Source of the DNA: Terriglobia bacterium
GTDB lineage: Bacteria; Acidobacteriota; Terriglobia; Terriglobales; Acidobacteriaceae
DNA: 49,456 nucleotides
Direction: 5' to 3'
Assembly (NCBI GenBank): GCA_020073285.1
Contig: JAIQFM010000005.1
Span: 1-49,456, forward strand
Shown: one piece after another, positions 43,469-49,456 of the stretch
How the letters are laid out: each line of letters begins with the position of its first letter
Position numbering within the stretch: position 1 is the first letter of the stretch
The notes under the pieces: model-generated
Databases searched by the model: none
Told to the model about the DNA's origin: nothing
Seen by the model: only the letters and a program-made list of their open reading frames with translations
Made by a program: the position numbers and the translations under genes

Positions 43469-43759
43469 ATGGCTAACAGCAGAGTGAGAATCGTGCTGGA
43501 TTCCCATGGCAATCTGAAAGTGGGTGCAGGCATCGGCAAGAACGCCCAAGACCAGGTGCTGTGGCACAACAAAACTGGGATGGACGGCGTCACAATCGAT
43601 TTTGGCGGCAGCAGTCCATTCGCCCAGAGCACGTTTGGACCGATCAACAACAACGCGACCGCGCCCTCCGGCCCTGCCACGACGATCGGGATCTTCAAGT
43701 ACACCGTGAAGCTGGCCGGCAAACCGGATCTCGATCCCAACGTGATCGTGGACGATTAG
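43469..43759 (+). CDS. Small hypothetical protein (96 aa)
   Basis: From ATG 43469, preceded by AGAGGAG at 43454-43460, the gene encodes 96 residues with no signal peptide or membrane segment. The protein looks beta-rich, with VRIVLDSHGNLKVGAG, GVTIDFGGSSPF and IGIFKYTVKL strands, and ends in the acidic DPNVIVDD. I do not recognise the family; the pattern is somewhat like small cupredoxin-like or inclusion-type proteins, without copper ligands. It stands alone between the kinase-TPR gene and bshC, with a strong hairpin 19 bases after its stop. The good ribosome-binding site and typical codon use make it likely to be real. Confidence 0.7.
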   Translation: MANSRVRIVLDSHGNLKVGAGIGKNAQDQVLWHNKTGMDGVTIDFGGSSPFAQSTFGPINNNATAPSGPATTIGIFKYTVKLAGKPDLDPNVIVDD

Positions 43760-43777
43760 AACGTTCCTGGGGAGTAG

Positions 43778-43806
43778 CTGGTAGCCGGGCAGGCCCCGGC
43801 TACCAG
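43778..43806. repeat. Perfect 12-bp stem hairpin
   Basis: CTGGTAGCCGGG (43778-43789) and CCCGGCTACCAG (43795-43806) form a perfect stem with a 5-base loop (CAGGC). It is not followed by a T-run, so it may be a REP-like element (compare the GTAGC-led palindromes near 14430-14640) or a rho-independent terminator lacking its tail. Confidence 0.6.
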
Positions 43807-43894
43807 CGGGTAAATAAACCGCCCTCGCGCACCATAACTCCCAGACTGCGGCAATCGGCCATCTGCGGTTGGATTTTCCCGGAACCCCTAGCCC

Positions 43895-45520
43895 ATGCCC
43901 GCTCATCCAACCTACGTGCCGACCGACTGTATCTCGTTCACCGCGATTCCGCACACTTCGCAGCTCTTCCGGGACTTTCTCTACGACTTCGAGCGGGTAC
44001 AGCGCTTCTATTCCTACCATCCGCGGCAGCGCGACTGGCTCCCACGGGTGGCCGGCTCGCTGCACTATGACCAGCGGCGGCGCGACGCCGTGGCAGCCAT
44101 CCTGGAGCGGCAGAACCGCACCTTCGGCGCCTCCGAGCGGACGCTGGCCAGCGTTCAACGTCTGCGCACCGGGGCTGCGGCTGCGGTCACCGGGCAACAG
44201 GTTGCGTTGTTCGGCGGGCCTTTGTTTTCCTTGTTGAAGGCGCTGACGGCGGTGTGCATCGCCGACCGAGCGCGCGCTCAGGGCGTGGATTGTGTACCGG
44301 TGTTCTGGCTCGCCACGGAGGACCATGACCTGGCCGAGGTCAACCACGCCACGCTGTTCACGGCGGAAGGGAAGCTGGAGAAGCTGATAACGGAGTCACA
44401 TGGGACGCCGAATGCTCCCATCAGCGATGTCGGCTTGGGCCCGGAAATTGAAACGGTGGTGGCGCGCGCCGCGGAATTGCTCGGCGATAACGACATCGCT
44501 GTTCTGCTGAAAACCGCCTATCGTTCCGGTGAAACCCTGGGCAGCGCTTTCGCCAGGTTGTTTGCGGCATTATTCGGCGAATTCGGCGTGATCCTGCTCG
44601 ACGCCTCCGATTCGGCGCTGCACGCCATCGCGCAGCCGGTGTACCGCGCCGCGGTCGTCGGAGCGGAGGAAATTGACAATGCCCTGCTGGCGCGCGGCAA
44701 AGAACTGCGGGCCGCCGGGTATCACGAGCAGGTCAAGGTCACGCCCGCGACGACGCTGCTGTTCGAGAAGCGCAGCGGCGCGCGCGAGGTCATCCATCGG
44801 CGTAACGGGGGATTTGCCATCGGGCATGACCGCGTTTCGCAAGAAGAGTTGCTGGCGCAGATCGCCGCCGAGCCGCAGCGCTTCAGCGCCAATGTCCTGC
44901 TCCGGCCTGTGGTGCAGGATTACCTGCTGCCGACGATCGCTTATACCGGGGGTCCCGCCGAGGTTGCCTACTTCGCGCAGACGGCGGTGGTGTACGAAGA
45001 AGTGCTCGGCCGCTCCACGCCCGTCCTCCCGCGCTTCAGCGCCACCCTGCTGGATGCGCGCGCGCAGCGCCTGTTCGGCAAGTACCACGTCAGCCTGACG
45101 GATCTGTTCCATGGGCCGGAGGTTTTTCGCGAGCTGCTGGCGCTGAGCGGCATCCCCGGCGAACTCGGCGGCGACTTCAAAGAGGCCGAAGAAGCGGTGA
45201 TGGCATCGCTGGGCAAGATTGGCGCCTCACTGGAAAAGCTCGACCCCACGCTGGTGGAAGCCGCGGGCCGCGCCGGATCGAAGATGCTCTATCAGTTGCG
45301 CCGGCTGCAAGCCCGCGCCGGTAAAGCACAACTGCGCCGCAATCAAGAGGTCAGCCACCATGCCGACTGGCTAAGCTCGGTGTTGTTCCCCAACAAGAAT
45401 CTCCAGGAGCGCGAAATCGCCGGCGTTTCCTTGCTCGCACGCCATGGCCGCGAGCTGCTGCACAGGCTCTACCAGGCTGCGCAATCCGACTGTCCCGACC
45501 ACCAGGTCGTTCATTTGTGA
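43895..45520 (+). CDS. bshC: Bacillithiol biosynthesis cysteine-adding enzyme BshC
   Basis: The 541-residue protein matches BshC along its length: TGQQVALFGGPLFSLLKALTAVCIA and VFWLATEDHDLAEVNHATLF of the Rossmann-like core, ILLDASDSALHAI, VVQDYLLPTIAYTGGPAEVAYFAQ, and the long C-terminal coiled coil (LEKLDPTLVEAAGRAGSKMLYQLRRLQARAGKAQL). BshC joins cysteine to glucosaminyl-malate, the last step of bacillithiol synthesis in the cytoplasm. The ATG at 43895 is preceded by weak purine-rich sequence. No bshA or bshB lies nearby. Bacillithiol is known from Firmicutes and several other phyla, including Acidobacteria by genomic prediction. Confidence 0.93.
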   Translation: MPAHPTYVPTDCISFTAIPHTSQLFRDFLYDFERVQRFYSYHPRQRDWLPRVAGSLHYDQRRRDAVAAILERQNRTFGASERTLASVQRLRTGAAAAVTGQQVALFGGPLFSLLKALTAVCIADRARAQGVDCVPVFWLATEDHDLAEVNHATLFTAEGKLEKLITESHGTPNAPISDVGLGPEIETVVARAAELLGDNDIAVLLKTAYRSGETLGSAFARLFAALFGEFGVILLDASDSALHAIAQPVYRAAVVGAEEIDNALLARGKELRAAGYHEQVKVTPATTLLFEKRSGAREVIHRRNGGFAIGHDRVSQEELLAQIAAEPQRFSANVLLRPVVQDYLLPTIAYTGGPAEVAYFAQTAVVYEEVLGRSTPVLPRFSATLLDARAQRLFGKYHVSLTDLFHGPEVFRELLALSGIPGELGGDFKEAEEAVMASLGKIGASLEKLDPTLVEAAGRAGSKMLYQLRRLQARAGKAQLRRNQEVSHHADWLSSVLFPNKNLQEREIAGVSLLARHGRELLHRLYQAAQSDCPDHQVVHL

Positions 45521-45559
45521 TTTGCGATTGGCGAATTGCGGAATGAAGAACGGTCGCGC

Positions 45560-46342
45560 TCACGTCCCTTTTTTCTCAATCAGCCGGGCGGTGAGCACCA
45601 CGCCGTCGCGGTCGTTGTGCAGCTTGATGGGGAAAACGAGCACGTTCCAAGTCCAGCGGGCCGACTTGCGCGGCAGGTTGGGAAGCCCGCGAAAACCGCG
45701 GTCGATGTAGGTTTCGCGAGTATCGGCGACGGTCTGGACGATTTCGCGCCAGTCCTCGCCCACTTCGGGGAACTCCTCGAACTTGTTCTTGCCGACAAAG
45801 TACGGCAGCTTCTTCTCGAACAGCTTGGCAAAATAATCGTTGACGTAGAGCCAGTTGCCGTCGCGATCCAGGACCTCCATCACCACGTCGTCCCCCATGG
45901 CCTCGGAGATGCGCCGGTAGTAGAAGTCGCGCGCGTCCACCACCACGGGCTTGCCGCGGCGCTTGGCTTCAAAGCTGCGCAGCGCGCCCAGCAGGTCATC
46001 CACCGAGCTGTGGCCCTTGAGCAGGTGGATGTCGGCAATCCCGCCGAATTTCCGCTCCAGGGTGGCGGACAAAATGATGATCGGAACCTGGGGACGCTTC
46101 TGGCGCAGCGTATCGGCGACGTCGGTGCCAAACTTGCCCGCGCCCAGGTGGTAGTCGAGCACTGCGATGTCAATGTCGCCCAGTTTTTGCTCGGCTTCCT
46201 CGATCGAAGACGCCGTGACAACGCTGTAACCCTTCTGCCGAAGAATGGTCGAGCGCAGGACAAGATTGTCCTCCAGGTCGTCGAGTAGGAGGACGCGGAT
46301 CGGTCTGCTCGGCTTGCCGGTCGCCGTAGGGACGTCAGCCAT
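45560..46342 (-). CDS. Response regulator with C-terminal PAS domain
   Basis: The 260-residue protein has a CheY-like receiver domain (VLLLDDLEDNLVLRSTILRQ, Asp in DIAVLDYHLGAGKFG, ILSATLERKFG), then a PAS-type sensor domain (YYRRISEAMGDDVVMEVLDR, WLYVNDYFAKLFEKKLPYFV). It lacks a DNA-binding, GGDEF or HATPase output domain, so it probably acts by binding a partner, perhaps a histidine kinase encoded elsewhere. The conserved Lys of receiver domains is replaced by an LLKGHSS segment, so a working phospho-switch is likely. It stands alone, convergent with bshC. A start at ATG 46342 is supported by the MADVP leader only. Confidence 0.85.
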   Translation of the reverse strand: MADVPTATGKPSRPIRVLLLDDLEDNLVLRSTILRQKGYSVVTASSIEEAEQKLGDIDIAVLDYHLGAGKFGTDVADTLRQKRPQVPIIILSATLERKFGGIADIHLLKGHSSVDDLLGALRSFEAKRRGKPVVVDARDFYYRRISEAMGDDVVMEVLDRDGNWLYVNDYFAKLFEKKLPYFVGKNKFEEFPEVGEDWREIVQTVADTRETYIDRGFRGLPNLPRKSARWTWNVLVFPIKLHNDRDGVVLTARLIEKKGT

Positions 46343-46430
46343 AGTTCAGGCCGTACATCATACGTGATGCGGCGGAAAGGCTCTAGGAATTAGGCGATCG
46401 GCGCACACGCGCCGCACCCGAGGTGAAGGC

Positions 46431-47456
46431 TTACTTCGTTTCACCCATGGGCGAGGCGGCTTTTGCTGAGCGAACGGCGCGGACCGCTTTCGAGAGTTCC
46501 GGCAGCTTATTGAACACGGCGACGCAGCGCAGCCACTGCCTGTTGTCGATGGCCGGGTAGCCGCTGACCGTCTTGCCCGCCTCCACGTCGTTGGGAATGC
46601 CGCTTTGCGCGGTGGCGATCACTCCGTCGCCGAGCTTGCAATGTCCGGCGACGCCCACCTGCCCGGCGAGGATGACGTTGTTGCCGACGACCGTGGATCC
46701 CGCCAGTCCAGCCTGCGCGCACAGCAGCGAGTTCTCGCCGACCTCGGAGGCATGGCCGACCTGCACTAAATTGTCGATCTTGGCGCCGCGCCGGATGCGC
46801 GTCTCGCCCACGCTGGCGCGGTCCACGCACGCGTTGGCTTGCACTTCGACATCGTCCTCCAGCACCGCCGGCCCGGACTGCACGATCTTGTGCCACCGGC
46901 CATCGCCATTCTTGGCGAATCCGAATCCGTCCGCGCCAATGATGGCGCCGTTCTGCAGGATGACGTTGTCGCCGACGCGGCAGTATTCGCGCACCACGGC
47001 ATGGGCGTGGGCGAGAAAGTTGTCGCCGATGCGCGCCCCGCGATAGATCACCACGTGCGGCAACAGCACGCAGTGACTGCCGATCTCGACATCTTCCTCG
47101 ACCACGGCGTAGGGCCCGATCGAGGCATGCCTGCCGATTTTCGCCGACGGGTGCACCACCGCCGTGGAGTGAACCCCGATGGGATGTCGCGGCGGGTGAT
47201 AAAACAGCTCGATGGCGCGCGCAAATGCGAGGTACGGATTGGCGCAGCGCAGGGTGGCGGCGGCGATGGCCGGGAAGTCGTCGCTGACAATCACCGCCGA
47301 CGCCCGCGTGGTTCGCGCGGCGGCCGCGTACTTGGGATTGGCGACGAAGGTGAGTTGTCCGGGAGCGGCTTCCTCGATACCCGCCACGCCGGTGATTTCC
47401 ACGTCGTCACCGTCGAGACGAGCGCCTAGTGCGGCGGCGATCTTGAAAAGTTTCAT
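46431..47456 (-). CDS. lpxD: UDP-3-O-(3-hydroxyacyl)glucosamine N-acyltransferase
   Basis: The 341-residue protein (from ATG 47456) has the LpxD N-terminal uridine-binding domain (residues 1-100, [20 protein letters not shown]), then a left-handed beta-helix of hexapeptide repeats ([39 protein letters not shown]), with the proposed catalytic His235 in [11 protein letters not shown] and the [15 protein letters not shown] block. It adds a 3-hydroxy fatty acid to the glucosamine in lipid A synthesis, so the cell has a lipopolysaccharide outer membrane. Upstream codons to 47507 have no homology and overlap the intergenic space. The gene follows a small conserved protein on the same strand by 63 bases. 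Confidence 0.95.
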   Translation of the reverse strand: MKLFKIAAALGARLDGDDVEITGVAGIEEAAPGQLTFVANPKYAAAARTTRASAVIVSDDFPAIAAATLRCANPYLAFARAIELFYHPPRHPIGVHSTAVVHPSAKIGRHASIGPYAVVEEDVEIGSHCVLLPHVVIYRGARIGDNFLAHAHAVVREYCRVGDNVILQNGAIIGADGFGFAKNGDGRWHKIVQSGPAVLEDDVEVQANACVDRASVGETRIRRGAKIDNLVQVGHASEVGENSLLCAQAGLAGSTVVGNNVILAGQVGVAGHCKLGDGVIATAQSGIPNDVEAGKTVSGYPAIDNRQWLRCVAVFNKLPELSKAVRAVRSAKAASPMGETK

Positions 47457-47519
47457 AGGATGGTTGCCCAGATTGTAGCTTACGAACTGAGTAGCCGGTG
47501 CCGGCAAGCGAGCAGGAGC

Positions 47520-47996
47520 TTACTCGGTGAACATCGGCACCTGGCGCACGTCGGCGGCGCCGGCACGGCGGCGTCCCGCGGCGGCACCGATCACCGCCAA
47601 CACGGTCAATTGCGACAGTGCACTCCGCGGCACGAAGATGCGCTGCGTGTTGGAGCGCGTGTCGGGCGGATTGATGAGGAAGCCGTCCGGCCCAACGAGG
47701 GTGAGATCGTTGGGCATCATGCCTTCCATAACCTCGTTGTCGCGGAAGCGCAGGCGCACCCACAGTCCCTCGGTGCGCGGGCGCGTGGTGAAGGTCTTGC
47801 GCAGCGAATCGGGCTCGCCGAATTCGCGCACGAAGTAGATTCCCTTGATGTCCTTCAAATCTATAGCGACAACGTTGCCGGAGGTATTCAGGATCTCGAC
47901 CTTGCCGCCGGTGATGAAGTTGTTGGGCGACACGTAGCCGCTAACGGTGTCGCGATTGAGCTTGCGGACCACGACTTTCTTGTGGGTCGAAGGCAT
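47520..47996 (-). CDS. Conserved protein of unknown function, possible DUF6982 type
   Basis: The 158-residue protein starts MPSTHKKVVVRKLNRDTVSG and continues YVSPNNFITGGKVEILNTSG, VVAIDLKDIKGIYFVREFGE, GLWVRLRFRDNEVMEGMMPN and LINPPDTRSNTQRIFVPRSA. This beta-rich pattern occurs in small Acidobacteria proteins, which I recall as DUF6982, but I cannot confirm the number. There is no signal peptide or membrane helix. It may be a PilZ-like or RNA-binding regulator; this is a guess from the strand pattern alone. The GAAGGT just before the ATG at 47996 is its ribosome-binding site. It is probably cotranscribed with lpxD. The first four codons and a spaced promoter lie in the 232-bp divergent region before the CCA-enzyme gene. 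Confidence 0.65.
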   Translation of the reverse strand: MPSTHKKVVVRKLNRDTVSGYVSPNNFITGGKVEILNTSGNVVAIDLKDIKGIYFVREFGEPDSLRKTFTTRPRTEGLWVRLRFRDNEVMEGMMPNDLTLVGPDGFLINPPDTRSNTQRIFVPRSALSQLTVLAVIGAAAGRRRAGAADVRQVPMFTE

Positions 47997-48228
47997 ACCT
48001 TCAGCCGGTGACGCGCAAACTACAACGCATCAACTCAAAGCTAATTCTCGCACTTTTCCCGAGTCGAAAACCGAGTTAACAGCAGAAAGTAGCCAAAGGG
48101 TCAACGTTTGTGTTATTGTCGCAGGTTCGCGGCGGTCTAGCTGTGCTCGTAAGTGTCACGTAACGCGCCACTTACAGCCGAAACCTGGTCCCGGCTTGCT
48201 CCCCGCGCGCAACCGCTTCCAAAGCACG

Positions 48229-49335
48229 ATGGCCGACTACATCTACACCATGGAGACCCGGCTCACGCCGGAGCAGCAGCGTGCCGTGAGCCTGGCGCAG
48301 GATGTCGCCCGCAATCAGGAGACCAACGTTTACCTGACCGGCGGGACCATTCGCGACATCATCTCCGGCTTTTCCATCCGCGATCTCGACCTTACCGTTC
48401 AAGGCAACGCCCTGAAGCTGCAGAAGGACCTGGAGAAAGCCGGCGCCATCGTCGAGGGCGTGGACGACGACACCAAGACGCTGTACGTGCTGTTCGCCGG
48501 AAACGTGCGCGGCGAAATTGGTATGGCCTACTCGGCGGTGTATGAGAAGCCGGGCAAACCTCCGCGCGTCGCCCCGTCGACCATTACCGAAGACCTGCGC
48601 CGCCGCGACTTCACCGTCAACGCCATGGCGCTGTCGCTGAACCCGGGCTCGCGCGGGCTGCTGCTGGATCCCTTCAACGGCGTGGCCGACATCGAGGCCA
48701 AGGTAATCCGCATCCTGCACAGCTACGCCTTTCTGGAAGAACCCTCGCGGCTGATTCGCGCCACCCGCTTCACCCATCGCTTCCACTGGCCGCTGGAGGA
48801 ACGCACCCAGGCCCGCTACGACGCCGCCAAGGAAAGCAATTACATCGAGTACATCACCGACCGCGCCATCGGGCAGGAAATCGAAGCGCTGACCTATGAA
48901 GAAGACCCGCTGCATATCCTGCGCGCGCTGGAGAAGGAAGGCTGGCTGGAGGTGCTCAATTCGCGCTGGGCGGTGGCCAAGGTGGACACTGCGGGTCTGT
49001 CGCAGTTGCTGAAGACGCGGCAGCAGATGATGCAGTTCGGCTACAACGTGGACATGGCCCCCGCCGTCATGTACTTCCTGACGCGCCGGCTCAGCGATGC
49101 CGACATTCGCGACATCCAGAAATTGATTCCGCGGCGGCACTTCCTGGAAACGTGGCGCAACCTGGAAGACGATGCCGCCAAACTGGCAAAACGGCTCATA
49201 GGCAAGGAAGCGGCCACACCCTCGCGCACCTGGCAACTGCTGTCGGAGGCCAAGCCGGAGACCATCCTGTTCCTCGACGCCACCGAGCGCCAACAGGCGG
49301 TCGCGCAGAAGATCCAGAATTTCTTCGGCAACCGG
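48229..49335 (+). pseudogene. CCA-adding tRNA nucleotidyltransferase/poly(A) polymerase, 3' end replaced
   Basis: From ATG 48229 a class II nucleotidyltransferase is encoded. It has the GGTIRD motif (about residues 39-44), the metal-binding DLDLTV, RRRDFTVNAMALS, LDPFNGVADIEAKVIRILH, and EEPSRLIRATRFTHRF. It then has the helical tRNA-binding region up to AVAQKIQNFFG. It repairs or builds the CCA end of tRNA or adds poly(A) tails in the cytoplasm. After about 367 residues similarity ends near base 49335, and the DNA continues with a HlyD-type adaptor in another frame; the frame of this gene stays open to the right edge. The typical acidobacterial homologue is longer. No clear ribosome-binding site is seen. 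The active-site part is complete, but the C-terminus is cut. Confidence 0.85.
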
Positions 49336-49456
49336 CAAGGTTACGCCCATCACAAAGGTCGAAGTGAAGTCGAAGGCCAGCGGCATTGTGAAAAAGTTGC
49401 TGGTCGATTACGGCGACCGCGTGAAGAAGGGCCAACTGCTGGCCCAACTCGACAAG
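49328..49456 (+). pseudogene. HlyD/RND-type periplasmic adaptor, N-terminal fragment
   Basis: Frame 2 at the right edge reads ATGKVTPITKVEVKSKASGI followed by VKKLLVDYGDRVKKGQLLAQ and LDK. This is the first half of the biotinyl/lipoyl-like hairpin of MacA/HlyD/RND membrane-fusion proteins. It lacks the usual start codon, signal anchor and preceding linker, because the DNA before it belongs to the CCA-enzyme gene, and it runs off the window. Its sequence type (TPITKVEVKSKASGIV) differs from the DevB-like fragment at the left edge, so the two are probably not parts of one protein. Such adaptors usually work with MacB-type permeases. Confidence 0.75.

Noticed and set aside
1-49456. Joining the two edge adaptor fragments into one gene, as if the window were circular
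   Set aside because: The fragments are of different adaptor types (DevB-like and MacA/RND-like), the frames do not meet, and the middle of the protein would be missing.

Overview
The window looks like a chromosomal piece (about 62% G+C by eye) from a Gram-negative member of the Acidobacteriota, probably related to Koribacter/Terriglobia. This is an inference from gene content: a TonB-receptor-like barrel with an N-terminal carboxypeptidase-regulatory domain, a long exported VPS10/BNR-repeat protein, a Ser/Thr kinase fused to TPRs, BshC (bacillithiol synthesis) together with LpxD (lipid A synthesis), and a tmRNA whose tag ends in AYAA. No rRNA gene, ordinary tRNA gene, CRISPR array or complete transposon was found.

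Layout. 1-853: a HlyD/DevB adaptor fragment abuts a truncated, Tat-exported metallo-beta-lactamase-fold gene. 1053-3802: a lower-G+C module of one unrecognised protein and one soluble Ser/Thr kinase, convergent. 3997-16325: exported or membrane functions (VPS10-type protein, two MacB/FtsX-type permeases, a TonB-like receptor, an S10 peptidase), plus a PPOX-type flavoprotein and a methyltransferase flanked by two 106-bp repeats. 16440-17215: an MqsR/MqsA toxin-antitoxin pair with an operator-like palindrome. 17256-27725: S9 peptidase, a large CPBP protease with duplicated extracytoplasmic regions, a one-TM protein, PolX, a cold-shock protein, a NUDIX hydrolase and a DUF2520 protein.

28117-35285 is a complete phosphate regulon: phoB-phoR face pstS-pstCAB-phoU, with three Pho-box-like 11-bp-period direct repeats and a terminator between pstS and pstC. 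35309-38676 is a two-gene operon of an acyl-CoA synthetase and a ketopantoate-reductase/hydratase fusion. 39004-39896 is a RES/Xre toxin-antitoxin pair lying between the 3' end of tmRNA (ssrA, 40055-40420) and an imperfect 21-bp copy of that 3' end, which looks like the scar of an integrated element. 40722-47996 holds a Ser/Thr kinase-TPR protein, a small unknown protein, BshC, a response regulator-PAS protein, LpxD and a small conserved protein. 48229 to the right edge holds a CCA-adding enzyme/poly(A) polymerase gene that is cut and joined to another HlyD-type adaptor fragment.

The most interesting signals are the ssrA-bounded toxin-antitoxin scar, the junctions at both ends of the window that each involve adaptor-gene fragments (possibly assembly chimeras), the low-G+C kinase module, the reductase-hydratase fusion with an internal start signal, and the unassigned structured intergenic region at 27726-28116.
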